Below are positions 41,954 through 53,198 of a DNA stretch of 64,000 bases, in pieces. Position 1 is the stretch's first letter. Each line of letters begins with the position of its first letter. The translations under genes were made by a program, and so were the position numbers. This stretch comes from Platanthera guangdongensis (lineage: Eukaryota; Streptophyta; Magnoliopsida; Asparagales; Orchidaceae). A model generated the notes under the pieces. It had not been told where the DNA came from. It saw only the letters and a program-made list of their open reading frames with translations, and searched no databases. The stretch spans positions 70,773,628 through 70,837,627 of the forward strand of contig CM077164.1 in the NCBI GenBank assembly GCA_039583875.1, given 5' to 3'.

Positions 41954-44900
41954 TAATCCATCCACGGGATGGCGGGGATATTCCGCCACACGGGGGGCCC
42001 ACCGGGGTCAACACCCAAACCTGGAACGCGATGTGGAAGCCCAAATATGCGGTCCCACACACACCCAATCCCGCTGGACCTTGGTTCTCAACAACACACA
42101 CCCGACTCTGTGCACACAGACCTTTAGTTCCCCCTTTCTGGAGCCGTAACCTCCCAGGATACCTCCGTAGTGGCAGACGAAAGCGGTGGGTTGGGCCTCT
42201 CCCACCTCTAAACCAGTAAAGCACTACCGGTCAGAACTATCGTACGCCTCAACGCTTGGTGCACGAAGCGGACTCCTGCGTACTCTTGCCGGCTGGCGCA
42301 CTAGACTTCTGTTGGCGAAGTGCTAACCACACTTGCCGAGTCAATGTATTGGCGTCGGTGCATCGACCCTTCGATACCGAAGACCCACCACCTTAATTTC
42401 CTTTCCTTTTATGCACATGCAAATTAGCGTAATCAAGAACCGAGCCGAAGCTCCCCGGACCAACACGTCCGTCTCAAACAATCGAGCCGAAGCTCCCCGG
42501 ACCCAAAGTCCGCCTTTTAACCATCCGAGCCGAAGCTCCCAGCTAACATCCGGTGCCATCAGTGTTTGTGAAATGTACAACCCTAATTACTAAGTTACTC
42601 TTTTCAGTTTGTTAAAACAGTTTACGTTAACCCAGGACTGCCCCCGGTATTCCTTGTGAAGGGCTCTCAAGGGGCACTAGGAACTGTGTTGGGATTACGC
42701 CCAGCGTTCCCTTTCGCAAGGTACTTATTTTGTTATTGGTTGATTCCCTTACCCTTTGCTTTCTCATGTTCTGATATGCTAATGCTAGAGTGATTTGACT
42801 CCAACTCTCTCCTTGGGTAGGACGATCTTCCGTCGGACACGAACGCCTTTAAACCCTAGATAAAAACCACACTCTACTCACTCATCTTCCATAGATGCCA
42901 CCCATTCTACATATCCTTCCATCAATCCATCAAGACCCATCACACGTGCTCTAATTCATATCCAAAATGATTTCCTGCAGTTTTGCTATATGCAGACCAC
43001 TTAAGCTACATGACCCGTAAAAAGGGAAGTACATGATATACTCATCCAATACCCCTATCATAATTACTAGAGGGCTAAAATGATATTTGAAGCATAAATC
43101 CAGAAATCCATAATTTTCCTAATTTGTTTGATAATTTATTTATTTATTCTAGTATCCAAAAAGCCTAAGTTTGAACATGAAGTAGCAATTTCAGACACGA
43201 TAATGTTCCAATAAATTTATGGTAATTACAAAATGCATAATCAACTCTAAGGCCTAAGTCTTCAAATTTTTCAGTAAGGTTTGGGCCCTTAAAGTTAATT
43301 TCAAAGTTACCTCATAAAAAGTCAATTTAAAAGATTTTACAGTAATAATACTTCCAAAAATTCAGAGAAACTTCAGAGATGATTGAGATGGCCTACAAAT
43401 ACCCTAGAAAAAGTTTCATAATTTATCATTTAAAAATAATGCTATATTTGATTTTCTCATGAAATTTCAAGTTTATGGGTTAATGAACAAAGTATACTAA
43501 TTAACCATCAAATATTTCCACAAAAATTTCCACATGATAATATTGAGCTAGAAACACTATGTAGCAAGTTTCATAACTTTTCAATAAGTAATGGGCTCTT
43601 GCAAGAATTATTTAGTATGTAACCAAAATAAAGCACTTGTGAAGTAGATGCCCTAACTAGGTATCCAAAAATTCTATCAAAATTCATACATGATTAGTAT
43701 AGAAGAAAACTACATCTGCCAATGTTTCATGCCCTTTCAATGGGCAGTGAGACCACAATAGCTAAATTATTAATTAGGGCAATCCTATTGGTTACAAATG
43801 AAGTGCTACAAATATTGATCAAAACTCCTCAATTAAATTATCATAGGCTCAAAATATCCTCATTCCCTCACTACCCAAATTTGGTTAAGTTTCAAGATGT
43901 TTAGCTAACCCAAACCTACACTACAAGTTTTAGGTCCTAAGCTAGGGTTAGGGTTTGGGGGCCCTACCCTTTTCAAAATTAGCTAATATTTTTAACAGAG
44001 GGTTTTATACATCCTAGGAACCTCCTTGCAAAATTTGGTGTTCATCCAAGGTGTTTAGGGCTCATGCCCTTCACAAGGCACAAAGGTCCTTCCTTAGGGT
44101 TTGGCCTGGGAACTTAGGGCAAATCAATTCCACTATACCCCACATTCCATGTGGAGGTGCTAAGTTCCATACCAAGTCAGTGACCCAAATTTCAGCCTCT
44201 GTTGAGGTGATTTGGTCACTCAAAATCAAAAGTGCACTTTTTGACCAAAATACCCTTATTAAGGTAAAGTTAGGGTTGGGTCAATACCTATTCAAAACAC
44301 ATCCAAATTAGGTGAAACTTTAGACCAATACATAACATGAGCCCAGGGACCACTCACCAAAATTTGGGAGGGTTTAGAGATGTTTAGGACACCTATGTAA
44401 TTATTAATGGATTATTAAATGTTTATAAAAACTATAGAAATATTTTCTCCAAAAATTCCCATTTTTGGACAGGCCCTAGGTATAGATAAGAATGATCCTC
44501 TGTCCAAAGTTCAGCCAATTTGGACAAGGGATGAAGGGTGGGCATCCATTTGAGTCTCAGGTCATCCCTAGGTACAGGTCCCACCAAAATGGGTGCCCTG
44601 GCCCAACCAGAGGGCCAAATTGGTCCAAATCAATTTTGGATTACATTAGACCCATAGGGCTACAACTTGCATATTGAACGTGTTCCCACCAGGTGGCCCT
44701 AAGTAGTTTTAATAATTAATGCAAAACAGCCCAAAAAACAGGACAGAAAATTCAGAAATCAAAACTAAATAAAAGAAATGATGCTGCACGAATCTTAAAG
44801 CAAATCGTGGGGCTCCTGGTCATCGTCTTCCTCCAGCCAAGGGCCATGATTGGACGAACCTGGAGCTTATTCCAAGAGCATTTCCCGGCCACACGGCCAC

Positions 44901-46602
44901 CTCCCTGGCCGGCCACCACCGCCACCACCTTCGTTGAGGTGGGGGCTATCGCCGGGCGGCGGCACGGCGGCCGGAGGGGTGGTTTCCGGCGAACCCGACC
45001 ACCATTTTTTTTGTAAAAACCATGAAAATGAGAACTTGGATCGGCTCAATTGAGTCCAATTCTTGTCCTAAACGATTCCTAAGATCTACCCACGGAAGAA
45101 GGAGTAGAGGAGGACCTTTAACCGAGCTTGTCGTCGAGTGTGGTGGTGGTGCGCCATGGCCGGTGGTGGAGCTTTCCGATGCTTGCAACTTCACTACCAA
45201 ACCGCCCGGTTTCTTTAGGTGAAGGGTGGAAACGATTTCTCTTGGCCCAGGGAAGCTTTTAAAAGCATCAAATGGGTTGGGGGAGAGGGAGGGCCATGGC
45301 TTCAAATCCATTAATGATCATGAATTGGAATTTCGGTTTTGGAGAAAATCCATGGAAATTCACCTCCCCTTTGTCCCAATTCGTTTGGAAACTCCTCAAA
45401 ACTGATAGGGGAGATGAATACTAATTAATTGGTGAAGAATGGAGGGGTGATTCACCTTCCCCACCATGAATGGCCTTCTCTTTCTTCTTTCTCTCTCTTC
45501 CCTATTGGAGGAATTAAATTCAGCCACCTTGGGTGGCTGGCCATGGCTATTAAACTCCTCAAAACTGATGAGGGGGAATGTATTCAGCCTTTGGAATCAA
45601 TTGGAGAGGCCCTTGATCTCCCTTGGCCATGAATGGCCTCTTTTCTCACTTTCTCTCTCCTCCATTAAAGAGAAAAATGGAGCTTTCTCTCTTCTACTCA
45701 CCATGGCCGAATTTTGATCTCTCCTCCAGCCTATTGGCAGCCCACTAACTCATATTAATAATAAAATGAGGTTAGCCCAAGTGAGGGAAATGGGTTTGAG
45801 CTTGGGTTAGCCCATTTAGGCTAATTTGACCTAACACTAGAATAGAGTTGACCTTGGTCAACATGACCATTTGAGTTGACCCCAATGGGTCCTTGGTGAC
45901 CCATTGGACTCCCTTAAGGTCTAGGAAGACTTGAATAGGGTTGGTTGGGCATCTTGGGGGTCACATGTCCCTTGGTAAGGGCACTTTGACCATTTTAGGG
46001 CTAGAGTTGACTTGGGTCAACATGATCATTTGGGTTGACCCAATGGGTCCTTGGTGACCCATTGGCTTCCCCTAAGGTCTAGGAAGGGTTATGTAGGGTT
46101 ATCTTGCACTTTGGAGGTCACATACCCTTAGTAAGGGTACTTTGACCAGATTAGGGGCTTGAGTTGACTTGGGTCAACCTGGCCTCTAGGGCTGACCCCA
46201 AAGTGTCCCTAGTGACCCCTTGACTTCACTTTATGGTTAGGAGGGCTTAGGTGCGGTCCTCTAGGATAGGAGCAGGTCAATTGACCCTAAGCAGGCTAGT
46301 TTGACCCATTTAGGGCTAGGGTTGACCTTGGTCAACTGAGCCTCTTTGGTTGACCTTAATGGGTCCTTATGGCTCTAATGGACCTCCCAAGATATTAGGG
46401 GTGTTGTGGTAGGATCTTGGGGTTAAGGTGTAGCCCATGGTCATCCGAAACCATTGTTCAGAGTTCTACTATTTGCAGACCATGATGATTTTCCACATTT
46501 TGTCCCCTATCTCTTGGCCCATTTCTGGCTTCCTAGGGTTTGTCATGACCTAGTCATGGACAAAACCACTCCTAGGGGTCTAGTTGAAAATGAGATGTTA
46601 CA

Positions 46603-46607
46603 CCACA
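46603..46607. repeat. G2 target-site duplication, right (CCACA)
   Basis: Matches 32733-32737. Confidence 0.93.
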
Positions 46608-46931
46608 CCAGTAGACCGGCGGCTTGGTGGTTGAGTCCGCGCGGCTTGTTTTTGTTCTTGTCTTTGTAACTGTCTTTGCTCTCCCGATGTTGGATTTTGG
46701 TGAAGCATGTCTCGCCATGTATGTCTCGCCTTGTAAAGAAGTTTTCTCTTGATCAATAAAGAAGCTTGTGCTGCATGTGTTGTTGGTTGTTACTGCTTTG
46801 TTGAGATAACCCCTGCTAACTCCACGATCCGGGAAAACTTTCAACATTATAAGTGGGCGTATCCTCCTCCGGTTTGTTGAGTTTTCAACAGGGTATCCAA
46901 GGGGGCGTCTGCGGTTTGTTGAATTTTAACA
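46608..46931 (+). repeat. C3 5' LTR, second part
   Basis: Continuation of the left LTR after G2, ending GTTGAATTTTAACA. Includes polyadenylation-like AATAAA at about 46755. Matches 52776-53099. Confidence 0.92.
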
Positions 46932-46943
46932 TGGTATCAGAGC
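46932..46943 (+). other. C3 primer binding site (initiator Met tRNA)
   Basis: TGGTATCAGAGC directly after the LTR end. Confidence 0.92.
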
Positions 46944-47017
46944 GAGGTTGTTGGAGTGGTCAAGCAGTGCTCAATGGAAGTAGTTGCTCTTCTGTAGAGG
47001 AAACCAGTGGTAGAACC

Positions 47018-48960
47018 ATGGCAGTGGAGGATGCAAGTTGTCTTGGTATTGATCTTCTTACAGAGACGAACTTTTAAAGGTGGAAGTCCTGTATGAAGAG
47101 CTTTCTTCTTGGCGAGGACCTTTGGGAGGTTATATGCGGAGCAGGAAGACAAGAGGATACTGCTGGCAATGCTGAAGCGATGAGAGCTTGGAAGGAGGCA
47201 AATGCGAAAGCGGAGTCTATTCTCAAGCAGGTGATCTCATTGGAGCTCTTGGACCACATCAGTGGATGTCGGTCAGCTGCGGAGGTTTGGACTTCCCTTG
47301 ATGGGTTGTTCAGGAAGGAGGTGAAGGTTGCTGCTGACGATGGTCGCTCTACTTCATATCAGGAAGAAAGGAGTGTTTCTCCTAGGCGTGATAGGAAGAG
47401 GAAGGAAGGACCAAGGTGCTATAAATGCAAGCAGCAAGGTCATCTTCGGAAGGAGTGCAAGGTTGTCTTGCTCTCGGCGAACGTTGCTCAGGTAGGGAGG
47501 AAGGAGAAGAGCCTTGTTGGGTTATCAACAAGTTCTGGATCTGATCGGATGAATGCCAGTGATAGTGCAGCTATCTGGCATGAAAGACTGGGGCATGTAG
47601 GGATGGACAAGCTGAAAGCAATGGCGGAACGAAGACTCGTAAGAGGCTTACCTAGATTGTCATCCTATGGCGATGGTCGGGGGTGTGCGGGATGTCAGGA
47701 AAGTGGAGCCTATCGCTTCATGGTTGACAAAGCACAATCCAGGTGTAAAGCACCATTGGCGGTTGTCCATTGTGCTCTGGTGGGACCGACCGTCACGGCC
47801 AGTCTTGGAGGCAGTAGGTTCATGCTGATATTGGTTGATGACTATTCTAGGTATACTTGGGTATACTTCATGAAGAAGAAGTCCAACATGGTACGCTTGT
47901 TTGTGGAGTTCAAGAAGCTTGTGGAAGGCCAGCTTGGCCGGAGGATCAAGGTGTTGAGGACAAGTATCGGTGGTGAGTTTGGCTCAACCGAGTTTTCACA
48001 CTTTTGCAGGAAGCAAGGGATCCGGAAGGAGCTTTCTTGTGGACATACTTCACAACAAGGTAGTATTACAGCTCGGATGATCCGTTGGTTAACGGAGACC
48101 TGCAAGTGTTGGCTTCAGAGTAAAGGCATTCCGAAGGCTCTTTGGGCGGAAGGAATGGCCTGTGCTGCTCATGTCATCAACCAGATGCCTCTTAGTCCGA
48201 TCATAGTGAAGACTCCTTATGAGCTGATGTTCGGAGTGAAGCCCTCAGTGAAGCACCTTCGGGTGTTTGGATCTACCTGCTATATACACTCTCCGGGTGC
48301 TCTCAAGACAAAGCTAGTCTTTGTTGGGTATGATGAGCAGAGAAGAAGATGAAGATGTATGGATCCTGCGACGAAGAAACTCATAGTGTCGAGAGACATT
48401 GTTTTCGATGAGTTGATGCCGTATTGGAGTAGCTCTTATGTGGAGCTAGAGATAAGCAGGTCAGATGATGGGCTGAAGGAGGCTGCTGCTAAGGAAGTGG
48501 AGTTACCTGAGTCAACAGGTGTTCCAGGTTGTTCTAGCTCCGGGGCAAAGGCGTCAGGGTCAGGAAGTAGGGGGAGTGATGCTCCAGGTACTTCTGGCTC
48601 GAAGGCGGAGGCTTCCGGCTCAGGAAGCAGGGGGGAGCGATGTTCCAGGAAGTTCTTGTTCAAGAGGAGAGTCTTCTGGTTCAGGTAGCAGGGGGAGCGT
48701 TGCTCCAGGTGCTTCTGATTCCAGTAAGGAGGCGTCTTGTTCAGGGAATAAAGGGAGCATTGTTCCGGGTTTGCCCGAGAACGGAGCTGGTTCAAAAGCA
48801 GTGGAGGTGGTTAGTCATGATCAGGTTCTTCAGAGATCGAAGAGGATCAGTAAGCCACCAGCTCGATATAGTGAAGGGAACACGGCGGACTTGGTTCCGT
48901 GTTTCCTTGTTAGCCCTCAGGTCGAGCAAGGTACTTCTGGCTGTGATGACCCCACTAAAA
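47018..48960 (+). pseudogene. C3 gag-integrase polyprotein, catalytic residues lost, no RT
   Basis: ATG at 47018, TAA at 47075 within a conserved NF-x-RWK motif, then a 419-codon frame (47093-48352). It has a UBN2-type gag part (MKSFLLGEDLWEVI, AAEVWTSLDGLF), a zinc knuckle CYKCKQQGHLRKEC, the GAG-pre-integrase motif IWHERLGHVGMDKL and an integrase core. The three positions expected to be Asp, Asp and Glu read Ala (VHCALVGP), Ser (LRTSIGGEF) and Ala (SQQGSITARM). Protease is missing between knuckle and integrase. TGA at 48350 is followed in frame by CMDPATKKLIVSRDIVFDE. A Ser/Gly linker with a frameshift near 48640 ends at RSKRISKPPARY (48836), where RT should begin but does not. Intended role: capsid plus cDNA integration. 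Integration activity seems impossible; an RNA-packaging role for gag remains conceivable. Confidence 0.85.
48525..48770 (+). repeat. 66-bp minisatellite encoding a Ser/Gly linker in C3
   Basis: About 3.5 copies with core GGCTCAGGAAGCAGGGGGAG, encoding GSGSRGS-x-APG-x-S-like repeats between integrase and the position of RT. A frameshift within it moves the reading frame. Confidence 0.75.
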
Positions 48961-49261
48961 TCAAGGAGGTGGTTGACACCAAGTCTGAAGAGGTGACTTC
49001 TCTCAGAGGCAACGAGGCTTGGGCTTCTGCATCCAAGGAAGTTGGTGATACTCCTGTGATACAAGAGTGGAGGTTGAAGCTGAAGAAGGCAGAGGGAAGC
49101 ATGACTCCTTTTTGGAGATGCTGGAGGGCTCCCTCATGGTCCATGATATGCGGGGCGAGGACTATGTCTTGGACATCTCTTCGTAGATGCTATCGGAAGG
49201 ACCAGGTGCAAGGTTACGGGAGCTGCTGGAGTTATTCACCACTTCTCACTTCAAGGGGGAG
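48961..49261 (+). other. C3 3' interior and polypurine tract
   Basis: An open frame continues here but resembles no RT or RNase H sequence I know. It ends TCAAGGGGGAG (49251-49261), a canonical Copia purine tract abutting the LTR. Confidence 0.65.
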
Positions 49262-50678
49262 TGTTGAATTCTGTGAAGTGAAAGTGGGTGAATGGATGGC
49301 TTGGGAAACCTATCCGCACGGACTACGCGGACAGGGTTGGCGGACTGCTAAGTCGGCAGGGATGTTGCAGGCGGTTTGCTCTGTGGCGGCCTGGGCGGTC
49401 TGTTCGCACGGACTACGCGGACAACAGCAGCGGTCTGACAGGCCAGTGTATGCTCAGCAGGCGGTTGACTCCCAGGAAGTAACCGGGCGGATAGAAATGC
49501 TATCCGCGGAGTCCGTCATGAAGCGGACTGAAGAACTGGAGCTCGGCAGACCGGTTTGGCAGTTGCCTTGGTCTTGCTCTGGTGCAGCGGGAAGCCGCGG
49601 AGATCGCCAGTCAGTGCGGACAGGTTCTGGAGGTCGCCCGGTATGGCGGGCTAGATCCAGTGTCCGCCAGTAAGTGCGGACTGGCCCTTGTGGCCAGTGG
49701 ACTGGACTTGGTGTGATCTGAACCAAGTCCAGGTTGGCTCAGTCCGGGGAGATCGCGCAGTGGAGCGCGGGCTGGTTTCTCAGTCCGCCAAGCGTAGTAG
49801 AAGTGCTGTTGCCTTGTTTGCTAGCTTGGGGATATGCGGTCTGGAGGATTGCCCGTGCAAGAGCGTGCGGACTGGAGCCAGAGTCCGCTGAGTTCGGTTT
49901 AGCCTTGTGATGAGGTTGAGCTCAGGAATGCGGACTGGAGTCTGCTGTTAGCAGACTGGATCGGCGTGTCCGCTGTGTCCGGAGGTGCCTTGGAGAGGCA
50001 ATGGACTCAGGAGGTGCGGACGGTAGCCGGGTGTCCGCTGAGTCCGGCAGGTGCCTTGATGGCGAGGCTGCGGGCTCGGGGTTTGCGGGCTGATGCCTTG
50101 TCCGCAGATTGGCGGACACGACTGTTGTGGAGTCCGGCTGTGGTGGTCCTGGCTTGGCCTCTGGCGGCAAGGTGGGCTGGATATTGGAGTCCGGCCTTGG
50201 AGAAGCTGGGGCGGACTGGCTATCTGCACAGGAGCGGCGAACTGGAATGTGTGTCCGCGGGCTGGCAGACACACTTGTTCTAGCTGCGGGATGTGGAGGT
50301 GATCCTATCGGCTAGGGCGGTGACCATACTCATCATCGTGCCTATAAATAGGACCCATGTCACATCAGGAAAAACGGAACCTAACCGAAGTAAGTGAACA
50401 GTAATTGAGCTCGCGTAAGTTGCTGCGGTCTGGACTTTGGTGTCCGCGCGGATAGAGAGTTGACCCGGTTGTGCTGTGCAGGTTGTGCGGATAGCGCTGG
50501 AAAGCCAGGACTTGGCTCTGATTGCGGTCAGGGATAGTGCAGACTCTGCGGATAAGCAACAGGCGGTAAACAGCAGGTCGCGGATAGCGACCAGGCGGTC
50601 TCCTCTTTGGCAACTTGGTTCGGGGTTCAGGAAGTCGCCTGCTTCAGGTGGACTGTTCCATTCGGTGACGCAGCTTGT
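49262..50678 (+). repeat. C3 3' LTR, first part (continues 52640-53099)
   Basis: Matches 31185 onward with few differences. TATA at 50343-50350. Interrupted at CTTGT by an unrelated solo LTR. Confidence 0.93.
50343..50350 (+). promoter_or_regulatory. TATA box of C3 3' LTR
   Basis: TATAAATA; counterpart of 32276-32283. Confidence 0.75.
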
Positions 50679-52634
50679 TGGTGGGCCAAAACCCGAACAG
50701 GCAAGCGTACCTGTCGAATTGTAGTACCAAGGTCGTATTTAAACACGGGGTTGTCAAGTACTTCTACTCGCGCTCTAACTATTATCCTACCGGAAAACTA
50801 TTGGGAATTTGAGAATTTTTTAAGAAGTAAAATGAACGATAAATTGCGAGACGAAAACTTATATAAAAAAGGCTAGCATTCGATCATTGATTCACCATGA
50901 AATGAAACGAGAAAATAAAAGGGCATAGTTTTAAATTTGCAAATCCAACTCGGCCGTGACGGATCCGAAAATAAGACAAAATCTCGCTAGAGCATTAGGT
51001 CTCCTAACTTATAGACTCTTCGATCGAAATCTCTTTACAAATCGAAAAAGCCTAAAGTTGCATTATCGAGGTGATCCGCACTATTGGATTTGACTTCAAT
51101 CCGGAGGATTTACGTCGTCCTATCTCTAGGGTTGCATTCAACTCCTTCCTTCTTTGAGTGATCTTTCACATCCACGAGCCTCTCGGCTACTCGAATATGA
51201 GATCATAAGCCTACTACCGTATACCGGAAATACGGAGTCGACACAATAATTATTCAAAGAAGGACCAAGTAGAATTATGCAAAAATAAAGCTATGAAATA
51301 AAAATAATTCTCATTTCAAATCATGGATCCTCATGATCAAATGCTAAGAGAAGATTAGCTACGCATAGTTAAGAAAGAAAGCACGGAAAGATAAGAGAAA
51401 TTCATTTCCATTGATAAATAAAAACGGAGAAGTACAAAATAATAAGGAGACAAGATTATGCTACCTAAGAAAAAATTACACTATCAAAAGCAAAGTTACA
51501 CTAATAAGAACTTAACAACATGTAAGAAAGCACTCTCTTGAACTAGTACTTCACTTGCTCTCCCAAAATCCAACTCTCCAAAAGCATGGGATATGGGTTC
51601 TTTTTATAGATGAGGGGGAAGGTTCTAGAATGGAAAGAAGAAGAGGGGGCAAGGGGGGTGGCCGGCCATGTAAGATAGAGAGGGTGTATGAATATTATTT
51701 AATTAGGGGGAAGAAAGAGGAGGTGGGTTCAATGTATTGGTGGCAAGGTGCATGGATAGGAATTAATAAGAAAGAGAGGATGAGTGGGGATGCATGAGGA
51801 ATAAATGGAAGAGAAAATAAAGGGGAGAGAGAGGGGAGGGTTCGGCCATGTAGGATGAAAGTTCATGCATGTATTAAATGGAGGAGAGAGGGATATAATC
51901 ATGGGTGGCCGGCCATGCATGGATATGTGAATGAATGCATGTATGCAATAAATGAAAGGGAGAGAAAATATTATGATGCATGCATGGATTGAAAGGTGGC
52001 AAGAGAATAAAGGAAAGAGAGGGGGGTGGCCGGCCATGTGGGCTTAAATGGGCTGTATAGGGGGCTCGGGTTGGCTGCTCTTGAGGGAGGGGCTCGGGTT
52101 AGAGCTAGGTGGGCTGCTTGGGCTGCATAGGGGGCTCGGGTTGGCTAGGAGAGCTGCTTGGGCTGCACCATATGTGGCCAGGCTGCACCATGCTTGAAGT
52201 GGGCTGCACATGCTTGGAATTTGAACAAGAGGGCTGCACAAGCTTGGACTTTGAACAAGAGGGCTGCACAAGCTTGGACTTTGAACATATAAATAAAACA
52301 AAATAAAACATTAGTTAATACAAATAAAACTAAACATTACAAACATAATATAAATCATACTATTAATAATATATTCATAGCAAAACACAAGTAAAAATAA
52401 ACTATAAAACATATACTTAAACTATATATTTTTATATCAAAACATAACAAAATAAAATTGCAACATAACAAGCAAATAAAACTATAATAAACTAGGAATT
52501 ATAATATCCTAACACAAAAAGACTTTAAGAAGAAATAAAACAAAACATGCATAAAAATACATAAAACATATAATTAAACTAGGAATTTTTGCATACTAAA
52601 CTACCCCAAATATGATGACTAAAATGAGTCATCA
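50679..52634 (-). mobile_element. Solo LTR of an unassigned family (TSD CTTGT)
   Basis: TGGTGGGCCAAAAC ... GAGTCATCA (1956 bp) flanked by CTTGT at 50674-50678 and 52635-52639. No ORF of note. The minus strand begins TGATGACTCATTTTAGTCAT, reminiscent of Tat/Ogre-type LTR starts, so minus orientation is favoured; this is tentative. The left part is mixed, the centre (51600-52060) is purine-rich with GGCCGGCCATG repeats, and the right part (52290-52600) is strongly AT-rich. Confidence 0.85.
52060..52285. repeat. GGGCTGC-rich tandem repeats in the unassigned solo LTR
   Basis: Includes two perfect tandem copies of a 32-bp unit (core AAGAGGGCTGCACAAGCTTG) and looser repeats of GGGCTCGGGTTGGCT and TTGGGCTGCA. 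Confidence 0.8.
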
Positions 52635-52639
52635 CTTGT

Positions 52640-53099
52640 GCGGTCTGGCGGCTAGGCGAACTCGCGGTCAGGCGGCCTGCAGATTGGCGGTGAAGAGCTA
52701 AGCATTGGAATAAGGGGTGAGTCCGCGCTGCTTGGGTTGCGGTCTGGCGACCTGGCGGACTGAGCGGACTCCACAGCAGTAGACCGACGGCTTGGTGGTT
52801 GAGTCGGCGCGGCTTGTTTTTGTTCTTGTCTTTGTAACTGTCTTTGCTCTCCCGGTGTTGGGTTTTGGTGAAGCATGTCTCGCCATGTATGTCTCGCCTT
52901 GTAAAGAAGTTTGCTCTTGATCAATAAAGAAGCTTGTGCTGCATGTGTTGCTGGTTGTTACTGCTTTGTTGAGATAACCCCTGCTAACTCCACGATCCGG
53001 GAAAACTTTCAACATTATAAGTGGGCGTATCCTCCTCCGGTTTGTTGAGTTTTCAACAGGGTATCCAAGGGGGCGTCTGCGGTTTGTTGAATTTTAACA
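52640..53099 (+). repeat. C3 3' LTR, second part
   Basis: Resumes GCGGTCTGGCGGCTAGG and ends GTTGAATTTTAACA, followed by TSD GATCC. It contains the uninterrupted G2 target site at 52770-52785. Confidence 0.93.
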
Positions 53100-53104
53100 G
53101 ATCC

Positions 53105-53148
53105 TTGCCGGGTTCAAGGTCAGGTTGAGCGGTCTGGCGATCTGACAT
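53105..53148 (-). pseudogene. gag: T2 gag, start fragment
   Basis: Minus strand ATG at 53148-53146 opens MSDRQTAQPDLEPGK, joining DPLWEA at 31179 when C3 is removed. T1 gag also starts MSD, supporting this start. Only 50 bp separate it from the LTR. Confidence 0.8.
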
Positions 53149-53198
53149 TCTGCCCGCAGACTTCAAAAAACGGCTTGATATGAAGGTCTCGTGTTAAC
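53149..53198 (-). other. T2 leader lacking a recognisable primer site
   Basis: The minus strand after the LTR reads GTTAACACGAGACC. No TGG start or resemblance to T1's TGGCGCGGTGAGCG is seen, so the primer site may have been lost or replaced. Confidence 0.55.

Larger units (their letters stand above)
41568..42093 (-). mobile_element. Ultra-short TRIM: 248-bp LTRs with a 30-bp interior
   Basis: Two direct 248-bp repeats (41568-41815 and 41846-42093), each TGTGGAAACC ... CTCAACA on the plus strand, flank 41816-41845. On the minus strand this spacer consists of TGGTATCAGAGCCAT (initiator-Met primer site, directly after the 5' LTR) and then CGCTGCGGGGGTG (purine-rich) directly before the 3' LTR. 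Nothing else is encoded. TSD ACACA. The sister G2 LTR lacks it, so the 526-bp unit inserted as a mobile element after G2. The LTRs differ at only about five positions by eye. Confidence 0.95.
32738..46602 (-). mobile_element. G2: Gypsy element with giant LTRs and a 2.5-kb interior
   Basis: LTRs at 32738-38171 (5434 bp) and 40634-46602 (5969 bp including a TRIM), TSD CCACA. Minus orientation, because the initiator-Met primer site abuts the right LTR and the integrase remnant is on the minus strand. The interior is only 2462 bp, less than half of one LTR, with a broken integrase-chromodomain gene and no gag, protease or RT. The two LTRs are alike apart from the TRIM and scattered substitutions, so the 5.4-kb LTR existed when G2 jumped. 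It is a LARD-like non-autonomous relative of chromodomain Gypsy. G3 belongs to the same family. Confidence 0.92.
40634..46602 (-). repeat. G2 5' LTR (5969 bp, contains TRIM)
   Basis: Sister of 32738-38171, longer by a 526-bp TRIM plus its TSD at 41563-42098. The W-box region recurs at 45815-46350. No gene seen. Confidence 0.93.
31185..53099 (+). mobile_element. C3: non-autonomous Copia retrotransposon carrying nested elements
   Basis: Plus-strand element. Left LTR 31185-32737 plus 46608-46931, primer site at 46932, interior to 49261, right LTR 49262-50678 plus 52640-53099. TSD GATCC. The interior encodes a gag-integrase frame with two stops and lost catalytic residues, and no RT or RNase H. 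The LTRs differ by only occasional bases, so transposition was recent relative to the decay and must have used proteins from elsewhere. Confidence 0.92.
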
